Below are positions 25,060 through 33,586 of a DNA stretch of 64,000 nt, piece after piece. Every line of letters begins with the position of its first letter. The stretch's first letter is position 1. The DNA is taken from contig NZ_CANMNI010000004.1 in assembly GCF_947499215.1 (NCBI RefSeq), forward strand, positions 62,001 to 126,000. The letters run 5' to 3'. Made by a program: the position numbers and the translations under genes. Source of the stretch: an uncultured Pontibacter sp. (GTDB lineage Bacteria > Bacteroidota > Bacteroidia > Cytophagales > Hymenobacteraceae). The notes beneath the pieces were generated by a model. The model was not told where the DNA came from, made no database searches, and saw only the letters and a program-made list of their open reading frames with translations.

Positions 25060-25869
25060 CTATCTTTTTTTCGCTTGATTCCAGTAAATATCCATTTCTT
25101 TTAAGGTCATATCCTGTAAGCGCTTCCCGTCTTTAGCTGACTCTTGTTCCATATACTGAAATCGGTCTATAAACTTAAGGTTGGTTTTCTCAAGTGCCTC
25201 CTCAGGGTTTATATCGATAAAGCGGGCAAAATTAATAAGCGAAAATATTAAGTCACCAAACTCGTTCGTTGCTTTTTCGTGGTCTATCTGGTTGGTGTCT
25301 AGTGTGTTAAACTCCGATTCGAACTCATTTAGTTCCTCTTGCACCTTTTCCCATACCTGTGTTTTGTCATCCCAGTCAAACCCGGCCCCTCTTGCTTTCT
25401 CTTGAATGCGCATAGCCTTTACAAGTGCCGGCAACGAAGATGGTACGCCTCCTAGCACGGACTTGTTGCCTTCCTTTAGTTTGAGTCGCTCCCAATTTTG
25501 CTTTACTTCCTCTTCGGTAGTGGCCGTTACATCCCCATAAATATGCGGATGCCGGAAAATAAGCTTCTCACAAAGCGAATTGAGCACATCGGCGATATCG
25601 AAGGCTTGCTGCTCCGAAGCGATCTTGGCATAAAAGACCATGTGCAGCATAATGTCACCGATCTCTTTTTTGATCTCCTGCATATCCTTCCTGATAATCG
25701 CATCAGACAGCTCGTATGTTTCCTCGATCGTTAAATGGCGCAGACTGTCTATGGTCTGCTTTTTATCCCAAGGGCACTTTTCTCGCAATTCATCCATTAC
25801 GTCAAGCAATCGATTAAAGGCTTGAAGCTGACGTCCGCGTGGTGTATCTTCAAAATTCTGATTATTCAT
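25060..25869 (-). CDS. mazG: Nucleoside triphosphate pyrophosphohydrolase MazG
   Basis: Hydrolyses (d)NTPs to monophosphate and pyrophosphate, a house-cleaning enzyme that also lowers ppGpp in some bacteria. The 269 residues hold two MazG domains: the first with CPWDKKQTIDSLRHLTIEETYELSDAI and EIGDIMLHMVFYA (metal-binding E-E-x-x-E and E-x-x-D), the second after residue 165 (VQEELNEFESEF; EFGDLIFSLINFAR). TATCTTTG at 25875-25882 is only 6 bp before the ATG, so the message may be almost leaderless. Divergent from glmM. Assignment secure. Confidence 0.95.
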   Translation of the reverse strand: MNNQNFEDTPRGRQLQAFNRLLDVMDELREKCPWDKKQTIDSLRHLTIEETYELSDAIIRKDMQEIKKEIGDIMLHMVFYAKIASEQQAFDIADVLNSLCEKLIFRHPHIYGDVTATTEEEVKQNWERLKLKEGNKSVLGGVPSSLPALVKAMRIQEKARGAGFDWDDKTQVWEKVQEELNEFESEFNTLDTNQIDHEKATNEFGDLIFSLINFARFIDINPEEALEKTNLKFIDRFQYMEQESAKDGKRLQDMTLKEMDIYWNQAKKR

Positions 25870-26044
25870 AAAAGCAAAGATAATAAATTCCTCTTTGAGC
25901 GAGTTTTAGTTCTCATTAGGGTTTTAGTTATGTACATGCTTGTAATCAAAAGCGGCTTCGGCCAGTCTAACACCAGTTCTTTGGTATTTATGATGCAGAA
26001 AGGATGTAAATTCCATAAACTATAAAACCTAAAAACTAAATTAT

Positions 26045-26052
26045 TACTTTTG
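26045..26052 (+). promoter_or_regulatory. -7 promoter element for glmM
   Basis: TACTTTTG matches TAnnTTTG and lies 24 bp before the GTG start at 26076. No clear -33 box. Confidence 0.55.
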
Positions 26053-26075
26053 CAGCTGAAAAAAACATATTTCAA

Positions 26076-27467
26076 GTGGCTTTAATAAAATCAATTTCAG
26101 GAATCAGAGGTACAATCGGGGGGCAAGCCGGCGACGCGCTCACGCCCGTTGATGTTGTAAAGTTCGCTGCCGCGTTCGGTACGTGGGTATTGCAGACTAC
26201 TGGTAATAATACAATAGTGGTTGGCCGCGATGCGCGCATCTCGGGCGATATGGTGAATAAGCTGGTATGTGCGACCTTGCAAGGCTTGGGTATAAATGTT
26301 GTTGACCTAGGATTGTCCACCACGCCTACAGTGGAGATGGCCGTACCGGATTACAAAGCTGGAGGCGGCATTATTTTAACGGCTAGCCATAACCCGAAGC
26401 AGTGGAACGCCCTGAAACTTCTCAATCAGAAAGGCGAGTTTATATCGGATGTGGAAGGCAAACTGGTGTTGGAACTGGCCGAGAAAGAAGCTTTCAACTT
26501 TGCTGAAGTAACGGCACTGGGCAACTACACGACTGACGATACTTACTTTAAAAAGCACATTGATGCCATTTTGGCCCTGCCGCTGGTTGATGTGGAGGCT
26601 ATTAAGGCCAAAGACTTCAGTGTAGCGATTGACTGCGTGAACTCCACCGGAGGTATAGCGATACCGATGCTGTTGGAAGCGTTGGGTGTAAATAAAATAG
26701 AAAAGCTGTTCTGTGAGCCGGACGGTCACTTCCCGCATAACCCGGAGCCCCTGCCAGAAAACCTGCGCGAGATTTCCCGCGTGATCGAGAAAGGCAAATT
26801 TGACTTAGGCATTGTGGTAGACCCAGATGTGGACAGACTGGCCCTAATCAACGAAGACGGTAGCATGTTCGGCGAGGAGTATACCTTGGTAGCTGTGGCC
26901 GATTACGTGCTCAAAAACCAAGTAGGCAACACTGTGTCGAACCTGTCATCAACCAGAGCCCTGCGCGACGTGACCGAGAAGGCAGGTGGTAGTTATTATG
27001 CTGCTGCCGTGGGCGAGGTGAACGTGGTAAATATGATGAAAGCGGAGAATGCGATCATCGGCGGAGAGGGCAATGGTGGTATCATCTACCCAGAGTTGCA
27101 CTACGGCCGCGACGCTCTTGTAGGTGTGGCTTTGTTCTTGACGCATTTGGCCAAGTCAGGTATAAGCATGACACGCCTGCGTGCCAGCTATCCGAACTAT
27201 TATATTTCTAAGAACAAGATCGAGCTGACACCTGACATCAACGTAGATGATGTGTTGGTACAGATGCAGGAGCGTTACGCAAAACAGCCGATCAATACGA
27301 TTGACGGCGTGAAGATTGAGTTTGACAAAGAGTGGGTGCACTTGCGCAAGTCCAACACCGAGCCGATCATACGCATTTATGCAGAGTCGGAAAGTAACGC
27401 CACAGCCGAGCATTTGGCCAATAAGATCATTGATGACATCAAAGAGATCATCTCGACCAAAGCGTAA
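26076..27467 (+). CDS. glmM: Phosphoglucosamine mutase (GlmM-type phosphohexomutase)
   Basis: Interconverts glucosamine 6- and 1-phosphate for UDP-GlcNAc and thus cell-wall synthesis. 463 residues from GTG at 26076, with the four hexomutase elements: phosphoserine loop TASHNP with Ser104, metal-binding DPDVDRLAL near 248, sugar loop GEGNGGIIYP near 330, and the phosphate-binding RKSNTEPIIR near 428. The sugar loop reads GEGNGG rather than the GEQSGH of E. coli GlmM; this is my recollection of the usual Bacteroidota form, but it leaves phosphomannomutase or phosphoglucomutase activity possible. A strong terminator follows. Confidence 0.85.
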   Translation: MALIKSISGIRGTIGGQAGDALTPVDVVKFAAAFGTWVLQTTGNNTIVVGRDARISGDMVNKLVCATLQGLGINVVDLGLSTTPTVEMAVPDYKAGGGIILTASHNPKQWNALKLLNQKGEFISDVEGKLVLELAEKEAFNFAEVTALGNYTTDDTYFKKHIDAILALPLVDVEAIKAKDFSVAIDCVNSTGGIAIPMLLEALGVNKIEKLFCEPDGHFPHNPEPLPENLREISRVIEKGKFDLGIVVDPDVDRLALINEDGSMFGEEYTLVAVADYVLKNQVGNTVSNLSSTRALRDVTEKAGGSYYAAAVGEVNVVNMMKAENAIIGGEGNGGIIYPELHYGRDALVGVALFLTHLAKSGISMTRLRASYPNYYISKNKIELTPDINVDDVLVQMQERYAKQPINTIDGVKIEFDKEWVHLRKSNTEPIIRIYAESESNATAEHLANKIIDDIKEIISTKA

Positions 27468-27506
27468 TGTGTTGTTGCTGTAGCATATTATAACTAGCAA
27501 TCAGAG

Positions 27507-27560
27507 GTTGCGCCAGAGGAGAAATGAAGTCTTTTTCTCTCTTGGCGCAACTTTTTTTTA
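27507..27560 (+). terminator. Rho-independent terminator after glmM
   Basis: A long stem (GTTGCGCCA at 27507-27515 with TGGCGCAAC at 27543-27551, extended inward by a nearly paired stretch) is followed by eight Ts. Confidence 0.85.
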
Positions 27561-27602
27561 TACTTTAGTAGTTCGTTTAAAGAGAATCCAATACAAAATA
27601 TC

Positions 27603-28745
27603 ATGCGTGTTTATTTAGATAATGCAGCTACCACCCCTCTTGACAAGGAGGTTTTTGATGCCATGGCTCCTTTTATGCTTGAGCATTTCGGCAACCCATC
27701 GTCCATTCATTCGCATGGGCGGGAGGTAAGGTCTGCCATCGAAAAAGCCCGCCGCACGGTAGCTGCTTTGCTGAACACGTCGCCTGCCGAGATCTTTTTC
27801 ACATCGGGTGGTACAGAGGCTGACAACTCAGCTATCGTTTGTACTTGTCGCTCATTGGATATCAAGCATGCCGTGACCACTAAGTTAGAGCACCACGCAG
27901 TGCTGCATACCATGGAGATGCTCGATAAGAAAGGCGAAATGCAGGTCAGCTACCTGCGCCACGACGAACGCGGCAACCTCGATCTAGAACATTTGGAAGA
28001 GATTCTTTCTAACCAGCCGCGCACGCTGGTTTCTATTATGCATGCCAATAATGAGATCGGCACGCTGAATGACATTGAAAAGATCGGAGAAATCTGCAGA
28101 AAACACGACGCCATTTTTCATTCGGATACGGTGCAGACGATGGGCCATTACAAGCACGATGTACAGAAACTGGGTGCTAATTTTATAATTGGCTCTGCAC
28201 ACAAGTTTCATGGACCAAAAGGAGTCGGCTTTCTGTATTGCGATGCTGGCACCAAGATACAGCCGTTGATTCAAGGTGGCGCGCAGGAGCGCAACATGCG
28301 TGGTGGCACCGAAAACGTGTATGGCATTATCGGTCTGGCAAAGGCGCTGGAGATTGCCTACCGCGATATGGAAGAGCATCAGAAGCATATGCAAGGCTTA
28401 AAAGATCGCATGATCCACAAACTGCGCGAACAGATGGAAGATGTGAGCTTCAATGGTATGTCCGAGTATGGAGACAAAAGCCTTTACACGGTACTGAACG
28501 TGAGTCTGCCAGCTTCTGACATCAATGAAATGCTGTTGTTCAGTCTGGACATTGCCAAGATTTCGGCTTCGGGCGGTAGCGCCTGCAGCAGCGGTGCCAA
28601 CGCTGGCTCGCATGTGCTGCGTGCTTTGGGCGTTGATCCAAGCCGTGGTTCGGTGCGCTTCTCGTTCAGCAAGTATAACACGGAGGCTGAGATCGACTAC
28701 GTGGCCGAAACACTTGCCAAAATGTATAAAAAACAGCTGGCCTAG
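27603..28745 (+). CDS. Cysteine desulfurase (NifS/IscS family)
   Basis: PLP enzyme that takes sulfur from cysteine for Fe-S clusters and thio-modified tRNA. The 380 residues include DNAATTPLDKEVFDAM at the start, TSGGTEADNSA near 70, the cofactor lysine in GSAHKFHGPKGVGF near 200, and the sulfur-carrying cysteine in the loop GGSACSSGA near 325; the two-residue CSSG form with this spacing fits the NifS/IscS group (group I). No iscU, sufBCD or other cluster genes are adjacent, so whether it serves Fe-S assembly, tRNA thiolation or both is open. Confidence 0.93.
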   Translation: MRVYLDNAATTPLDKEVFDAMAPFMLEHFGNPSSIHSHGREVRSAIEKARRTVAALLNTSPAEIFFTSGGTEADNSAIVCTCRSLDIKHAVTTKLEHHAVLHTMEMLDKKGEMQVSYLRHDERGNLDLEHLEEILSNQPRTLVSIMHANNEIGTLNDIEKIGEICRKHDAIFHSDTVQTMGHYKHDVQKLGANFIIGSAHKFHGPKGVGFLYCDAGTKIQPLIQGGAQERNMRGGTENVYGIIGLAKALEIAYRDMEEHQKHMQGLKDRMIHKLREQMEDVSFNGMSEYGDKSLYTVLNVSLPASDINEMLLFSLDIAKISASGGSACSSGANAGSHVLRALGVDPSRGSVRFSFSKYNTEAEIDYVAETLAKMYKKQLA

Positions 28746-28773
28746 GTATAGCCAAGCTTTATTAATATTATAA

Positions 28774-28807
28774 AAAGGCTTCAGCAGAAATGTTGGAGCC
28801 TTTCTTT
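28774..28807 (+). terminator. Terminator after the cysteine desulfurase gene
   Basis: Stem AAAGGCTTC (28774-28782) with GGAGCCTTT (28795-28803, one G-U pair) followed by CTTT. It covers the in-frame ATG at 28790, which argues against that codon as the start of the next gene. Confidence 0.7.
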
Positions 28808-28831
28808 ATCAACAAAAATCAAGGTATAGCA

Positions 28832-29413
28832 ATGAGAAGTATAGGTGTTTTTTGTGGAGCCAATGCAGGTATAAACTCTGTTTATGGCGAAGCCGCAGTA
28901 CTGCTTGGCGAACTGATGGCTGTGCAAGGTATAAAACTAGTGTATGGCGGCGGCAACGTCGGATTGATGGGGGTGATAGCCGATGCCGTATTAGCCTGCC
29001 AAGGTGTAGGTATCGGTGTGATTCCGCAGAGTTTGGTGGATCGTGAAGTTGCTCACAAAGGACTGCAGGAACTAGTGGTAGTAGAAACCATGCACGAGCG
29101 TAAGGCTATTATGGCCGCCCGTTCAGATGCCTTCATCGCCATGCCCGGCGGCTTTGGTACGTTCGACGAAATCTGTGAGATCATCACTTGGAACCAGTTA
29201 GGTATTATTAAAAAGCCTGTCGCCTTTTACAATATCAATGGCTATTGGGACAAGTTCATCGAGATGATCGACCATACCGTGTCAGAAGGCTTTGTGAAGT
29301 TCGATCAGCGCGAGAACCTGATCATAGAAAGCGACCCGGAAGTGCTATTGCAGAAAATCAGAACCTACGCCGACGCCACTTCTGATTACTGGGTAGATTT
29401 TAAGAGAATATAA
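28832..29413 (+). CDS. LOG family protein (TIGR00730; nucleoside 5'-monophosphate phosphoribohydrolase)
   Basis: The LOG family releases free base (cytokinin in plants) from nucleoside 5'-monophosphates; bacterial members act on AMP or related nucleotides, the physiological role often unknown. Starting at ATG 28832 gives 193 residues: MRSIGVFCGANAGINSVYGE, KLVYGGGNVGLMG near 42, and the signature MPGGFGTFDEICEIITWNQLG near 105 containing P-G-G-x-G-T-x-x-E. An in-frame ATG at 28790 sits in the previous terminator and homologues start at MRSIGVFCG, so it is rejected. The stop abuts an octamer array. Confidence 0.9.
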   Translation: MRSIGVFCGANAGINSVYGEAAVLLGELMAVQGIKLVYGGGNVGLMGVIADAVLACQGVGIGVIPQSLVDREVAHKGLQELVVVETMHERKAIMAARSDAFIAMPGGFGTFDEICEIITWNQLGIIKKPVAFYNINGYWDKFIEMIDHTVSEGFVKFDQRENLIIESDPEVLLQKIRTYADATSDYWVDFKRI

Positions 29414-29452
29414 ATTGATTTGAAGATTTGGAAATTTGAAGATGTGGAGAGG
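29414..29452 (+). repeat. Degenerate octamer array after the LOG gene
   Basis: Units ATTTGAAG, ATTTGGAA, ATTTGAAG and ATGTGGAG run in order from 29418 to 29449, immediately after the LOG stop. They share the ATTTGRAR/ATGTGRAR pattern of the arrays around the Imm53 gene. Confidence 0.8.
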
Positions 29453-29532
29453 ATTTCCTGAGTCAATTATTTGATTTTCAATTCAATTTCATAGGATGAA
29501 GGTATTAAATTGTCATTCTTAGCACAATGAAA

Positions 29533-29573
29533 ACGAGAGCGCCGCTGCATGACTGTAGCGGCGCTCTCGTTCT
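29533..29573. terminator. Strong hairpin between convergent LOG and hemH genes
   Basis: Perfect 14-bp GC-rich stem ACGAGAGCGCCGCT (29533-29546) with its complement at 29557-29570 and a 10-nt loop; AAA on the left and TTCT on the right suit termination from both sides. Confidence 0.8.
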
Positions 29574-29585
29574 ATACCTGTAGAG

Positions 29586-29617
29586 ACATCCTCAAATCTC
29601 CACATCTTCAAATTTAA
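29586..29617 (-). repeat. Degenerate octamer array after hemH (inverted copy)
   Basis: On the minus strand the units read ATTTGAAG, ATGTGGAG, ATTTGAGG; they begin five bases after the hemH stop. With the array at 29414-29452 they form a second inverted pair of the same family, here around a terminator instead of a gene. Confidence 0.78.
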
Positions 29618-29622
29618 AAAAC

Positions 29623-30651
29623 CTAATGTTGCAGAATCAGATCTTTCACGGCTTGCACCCAAGTATCGTTTGAGTTCAGGCTTTCTACCAACTGCCACTT
29701 ATCACCGCCGGCGTGCTCGAACATCTCCTTAAATTCTTCGCCTACCTCAATGGTCGTTTCAAGGCAGTCCGCTACAAAGGCAGGGCTATAGGCCAGTACT
29801 TTTTTGATTCCTTTTGCTGGCAGTGTTTTCAGCACCTCGTCGGTATACGGCTGTAGCCACGGGTCTTTCAGGAGCCTAGACTGGAAAGTAACAGTGTACT
29901 GGTCTTCGCGCAGACCAAGCTTTTCGGCCAGTAGCCTGGAAGTGGCAAAGCAGGCGGCGCGGTAGCAGTATTTGTTGCGCTTGTTGTAACTGTTGCAGCA
30001 GGCTCCCAACTGGCAGTAGCCTTTGTCACTGCCTTTCAGTACTTGTCGCTCTGGCAGACCGTGGTAGCTGAAGATCACATGGTCGTAATCATCCTGCGCC
30101 ATGTGCTGCTTACCCAATTCTGCAAAAGCATTGATAAAGCCGGGGTCATCACAAAAAGAGGAGATAAAGTTAATGCTAGGTATAACCCACCATTCTCGCA
30201 CGATCTCCATCACTTTATCCTGCACCGAGCCGGTAGAAGCAGCGGCATACTGTGGGAATAGCGGGAGCACGATAATGCGGTCCACGCTCTTCTCTCGCAA
30301 CTCTTCCAAGGCGCTGGCGATGCTGGGGCTCTGGTAGCGCATACCAAAGGCCACATGATAGCCGGAGCCCAGCGCCTCCTGCAGCTTTTTCTGCAAGTCC
30401 AGTCCGTGAAATAGCAGGGGAGAGCCACGTTCTGTCCAAAGCTGTTTGTATACCTTGGCAGATTTTGGGGCCCTGAAAGGTGCGATCACGCCATTCACCA
30501 AGGCAAATCGGCCTACGGGATTAATATCGATCACACGCCTGTCCAGCAGGAATTCGCGCAGGTATTTTCTTACGTCAGGTGTGTTGGGAGTGTCTGGTGT
30601 CCCTAGATTCACCAATAACACGCCTATCTTACTATTTGCCTTCTTACTCAT
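29623..30651 (-). CDS. hemH: Ferrochelatase
   Basis: Inserts ferrous iron into protoporphyrin (or into coproporphyrin in the alternative route) to complete heme. 342 residues: GVLLVNLGTPDTPN at the start, the substrate-channel GMRYQSPSIASAL near 103, and FSYHGLPERQ near 192 with the catalytic His. After it comes a cysteine-rich segment with five Cys within about 25 residues (GYCQLGACC, YCYRAAC), not found in the E. coli enzyme; such internal cysteines may bind a [2Fe-2S] cluster. A catalytic Glu is expected in LAYSPAFVADCLETTIEV near 300. Divergent from era. Confidence 0.95.
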   Translation of the reverse strand: MSKKANSKIGVLLVNLGTPDTPNTPDVRKYLREFLLDRRVIDINPVGRFALVNGVIAPFRAPKSAKVYKQLWTERGSPLLFHGLDLQKKLQEALGSGYHVAFGMRYQSPSIASALEELREKSVDRIIVLPLFPQYAAASTGSVQDKVMEIVREWWVIPSINFISSFCDDPGFINAFAELGKQHMAQDDYDHVIFSYHGLPERQVLKGSDKGYCQLGACCNSYNKRNKYCYRAACFATSRLLAEKLGLREDQYTVTFQSRLLKDPWLQPYTDEVLKTLPAKGIKKVLAYSPAFVADCLETTIEVGEEFKEMFEHAGGDKWQLVESLNSNDTWVQAVKDLILQH

Positions 30652-30675
30652 TCAACTTTAAAGGTTTATCGCTTG

Positions 30676-30683
30676 CAAAGATA
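30676..30683 (-). promoter_or_regulatory. -7 promoter element for hemH
   Basis: TATCTTTG on the minus strand, 25 bp before the hemH ATG at 30651, matches TAnnTTTG. No -33 TTTG at the usual spacing. Confidence 0.55.
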
Positions 30684-30903
30684 CAAAGTATAATAATGTT
30701 GGGTGTAAGGAATAAGCAAGGATAAAGATGATGTTCATCACCTCTTATTTGCCTTGGGCCTTCTGCTGTATAAGCTTGCAGAGCCTCGAAATGTTCTGCC
30801 AGCAGGCTGGTAAACTTAACATCATTAGCCTAATTCACTCATTTTCATAGCCTCTCATTCCGAAATCTTTACGGTAAGGTGACGGAAACCGTAAAAAAAG
30901 AAG

Positions 30904-30911
30904 TAATTTTG
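30904..30911 (+). promoter_or_regulatory. -7 promoter element for era
   Basis: TAATTTTG, 20 bp before the era ATG at 30931, matches TAnnTTTG and predicts a very short leader. Confidence 0.55.
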
Positions 30912-30930
30912 CAACCTCAAATTTTTAAGT

Positions 30931-31818
30931 ATGTCTCAAGCTCCGCACAAAGCCGGTTTTGTAAGTATAGTAGGGAAACCGAATGTGGGCAAGTCCACGC
31001 TCATGAACGCCCTCGTAGGCGAGAAGCTTTCTATTATTACTTCCAAGGCGCAGACCACGCGCCACCGCATCATGGGTATCCTGAACGGAGACGATTTCCA
31101 GATCGTGTATTCTGACACGCCTGGCATCATCAAGCCGCAGTATGCGCTGCACGAGTCGATGATGAGTTTTGTGCGCACTTCGCTGGAGGACGCCGACATT
31201 ATCCTGTTCGTGACCGACATTTATGAAAAGCACGACGAAGACGATGTGATCAAGCGTCTGCAACATGCTGAAGTGCCGATTCTGTTGCTCATTAACAAGA
31301 TAGATCAGGCTACAGAGGAAGAAGTGAATGAGAAAGTGGCCTATTGGCAGGAGAAGATGAACCCTACCGAGATCCATCCGATTTCGGCCCTGCATAATTT
31401 CGGAGTAGAGCAACTGTTCAACCGTTTGATGGCTTTGTTACCCGAGCATCCGGCTTTTTATCCGAAAGATGAACTGACTGACAAGCCCGAGCGTTTCTTT
31501 GTGTCGGAGATCATCCGCGAGAAGATTTTCCTCAACTATAAAAAGGAAATCCCATACAGCTGCGAAGTGGTAGTAGAGGAGTTTAAGGAGGAAGAGGACA
31601 TCATCCGTATCCGTGCCGAGATCAGTGTGGAGCGCAAGAGCCAGAAAGGCATTGTGATTGGCCACAAAGGTGAGGCGCTGAAAAAAGTAGGCACGCAGGC
31701 ACGCCTGGATATGGAGCAGTTTTTCCAGAAAAAGATATTTCTTGATTTATACGTGCGCGTGAACGAGAACTGGCGAACCGACCAGAAGCTGTTACGCCGA
31801 TTCGGCTACAGTGAGTAG
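30931..31818 (+). CDS. era: GTPase Era
   Basis: Essential GTPase that assists maturation of 16S rRNA and the 30S subunit. 295 residues: G1 GKPNVGKST near 15-23, switch region SKAQTTRH, G3 DTPG near 65, G4 NKID near 126, G5 ISAL near 152, then a KH RNA-binding domain in the last 90 residues with VIGHKGEALKKVGTQAR. The KH domain normally binds the 3' end of 16S rRNA near the anti-Shine-Dalgarno sequence. It is followed after 63 bp by der, a second ribosome-assembly GTPase. Assignment secure. Confidence 0.98.
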   Translation: MSQAPHKAGFVSIVGKPNVGKSTLMNALVGEKLSIITSKAQTTRHRIMGILNGDDFQIVYSDTPGIIKPQYALHESMMSFVRTSLEDADIILFVTDIYEKHDEDDVIKRLQHAEVPILLLINKIDQATEEEVNEKVAYWQEKMNPTEIHPISALHNFGVEQLFNRLMALLPEHPAFYPKDELTDKPERFFVSEIIREKIFLNYKKEIPYSCEVVVEEFKEEEDIIRIRAEISVERKSQKGIVIGHKGEALKKVGTQARLDMEQFFQKKIFLDLYVRVNENWRTDQKLLRRFGYSE

Positions 31819-31881
31819 CGCACTATTAAAGCTTCGGGGCAAGGTGCTCCGAGGGCACTTTAACTATTTTATTTTTATTAG

Positions 31882-33195
31882 ATGTCAACCAACATCATTG
31901 CAATCGTAGGCCGCCCGAACGTGGGCAAGTCTACACTTTTTAACCGCCTTGTAGGGCGCCGCCAAGCCATTATGGACAATGAGAGCGGCGTAACCCGCGA
32001 CCGTAGCTACGGGCACGGCGACTGGACCGGCAAGTATTACACTGTGATCGACACAGGTGGCTATGTGCACGGATCCGACGATATTTTTGAAGGAGAGATC
32101 AACAAACAGGTAGAGCTAGCCATTAAAGAGGCCGATGTGATCCTGTTTATGGTAGACGTGGAGGCCGGCCTAACCGGACTGGACGAAGAGTTCGCCAACG
32201 TACTGCGCCGCACCGACAAGCCTATTTATGTGGTAGCCAACAAAGCCGATACCAATTCTCGTGCACACCAGATGGGAGAATTCTACTCGTTAGGTGTAGG
32301 TATAGACATTTTTCCGGTTTCGTCGCAAAGCGGATCCGGTACAGGTGATCTGCTGGATGAGGTGGTGAAGCACTTCAAAACGGAAGGTACAGAAGACCCG
32401 GATGCAGGTATACCTAGACTTGCGGTGCTGGGCCGTCCGAACGTGGGTAAGTCCTCTTTCGTGAACATGTTGTTAGGTGTGGAGCGTAACATCGTAACGG
32501 ATATTGCCGGTACAACCCGCGATGCCATCGACTCGCGCTACAATGCCTTTGGCAAAGAGTTTATCATTGTTGATACAGCTGGTCTGCGCCGCAAGAGCAA
32601 GGTGAGCGAAGACATTGAGTTCTATTCCGTGATGCGCTCAGTGCGTGCCTTGGAGGATGCCGATGTTTGTATCGTGATGCTGGATGCCACCCGTGGTATC
32701 GAATCGCAGGACGTGAACATTATCTCGCTGGCCGAGAAGAACCGCAAAGGCATCGTGATTCTGGTGAACAAATGGGATTTGGTAGAGAAAGAAACAAACA
32801 CGACTAAGGAGTTTGAAGAAAAGATACTGGAGGCGATTGCGCCGATCAAGTATGTGCCAATCATCTTTACTTCGGTAGTAACAAAGCAGCGTGTGCACAA
32901 GGCTGTTGAGACAGCGATGGAGGTATACGAACAGAAAACGCGTAAAATCTCTACTTCAAAATTGAATGATAAGATCCTGCCGGATATTGAGCGTTATCCG
33001 CCACCGTCTGTAAAAGGTAAGTTCATCAAGATCAAGTATGTGACGCAGCTGCCGACGCACAACCCAACATTTGCGTTCTTCTGCAACTTGCCGCAGTACG
33101 TAAAAGAGCCTTATACGCGCTACTTAGAAAACAGCATTCGTAAGCATTTTGGCTTCGAGGGGGTGCCGATTAAAGTATTGTTCAAGAAAAAATAA
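31882..33195 (+). CDS. der: GTPase Der (EngA)
   Basis: Ribosome-assembly GTPase for the 50S subunit. The 437 residues contain two G domains in tandem, each with its own GRPNVGKS P-loop (near 9-16 and 184-191), DTGG and DTAG switch motifs, NKAD and NKWD specificity motifs, and a C-terminal KH-like domain (about 355-437) that ends in KVLFKKK. Era and Der adjacent to one another suggest joint expression; the 63-bp gap has no clear terminator. Nothing unusual. Confidence 0.98.
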   Translation: MSTNIIAIVGRPNVGKSTLFNRLVGRRQAIMDNESGVTRDRSYGHGDWTGKYYTVIDTGGYVHGSDDIFEGEINKQVELAIKEADVILFMVDVEAGLTGLDEEFANVLRRTDKPIYVVANKADTNSRAHQMGEFYSLGVGIDIFPVSSQSGSGTGDLLDEVVKHFKTEGTEDPDAGIPRLAVLGRPNVGKSSFVNMLLGVERNIVTDIAGTTRDAIDSRYNAFGKEFIIVDTAGLRRKSKVSEDIEFYSVMRSVRALEDADVCIVMLDATRGIESQDVNIISLAEKNRKGIVILVNKWDLVEKETNTTKEFEEKILEAIAPIKYVPIIFTSVVTKQRVHKAVETAMEVYEQKTRKISTSKLNDKILPDIERYPPPSVKGKFIKIKYVTQLPTHNPTFAFFCNLPQYVKEPYTRYLENSIRKHFGFEGVPIKVLFKKK

Positions 33196-33228
33196 AAGCT
33201 TCTATATCAGTATATTCAGATATAGTGT

Positions 33229-33236
33229 TATATTTG
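33229..33236 (+). promoter_or_regulatory. -7 promoter element for the first small lipoprotein gene
   Basis: TATATTTG, 31 bp before the ATG at 33268. It lies in an inverted repeat (AAGCTTC/GAAGCTT, 33197-33242) that may also end der transcription. Confidence 0.5.
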
Positions 33237-33267
33237 AAGCTTCATTTTATACAAAACACAAAACATC

Positions 33268-33444
33268 ATGAAAAAAGTATTCGGTTTACTATTCGTTGCG
33301 GGTCTTTTCACATTCGCTTCATGCAACAACACTGAAGAAACTGCAACTGAAGTTGAGACTACTGAGACAGTAGAGGAAGTAGAAGTTGAAACTGAAATGG
33401 AAGTAGATACTACTGCCACTATGGATACTACTACTGTTCAGTAA
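33268..33444 (+). CDS. Small acidic lipoprotein (58 aa)
   Basis: A short gene with ATG at 33268 and TAA at 33442. The first 19 residues, MKKVFGLLFVAGLFTFASC, are a lipoprotein signal with lipobox FASC (Cys19). The remaining 39 residues consist almost wholly of Glu, Thr, Val and Asp (EVETTETVEEVEVETEMEV) with no predicted fold. It has a -7 element upstream and a perfect terminator downstream, so it is a full transcription unit despite its size. The next gene encodes a similar protein. Role unknown; an envelope-associated acidic surface tail is all that can be said. Confidence 0.8.
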   Translation: MKKVFGLLFVAGLFTFASCNNTEETATEVETTETVEEVEVETEMEVDTTATMDTTTVQ

Positions 33445-33484
33445 TTAAAACAGTACCAGTACTACCAGTTTAAGGCTGGACCAT

Positions 33485-33517
33485 AAAAAAAGCACTCCTC
33501 GGAGTGCTTTTTTTATA
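33485..33517 (+). terminator. Rho-independent terminator after the first small lipoprotein gene
   Basis: Stem AAAAAAAGCACTCC/GGAGTGCTTTTTTT with a 2-nt loop (33485-33498 and 33501-33514). Confidence 0.92.
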
Positions 33518-33586
33518 TAGGGTAAAACCTATACCTAGTAGGTGCGTATTGCAAGGAGCTTATTTCTCACCTTAACCAAAACGACA

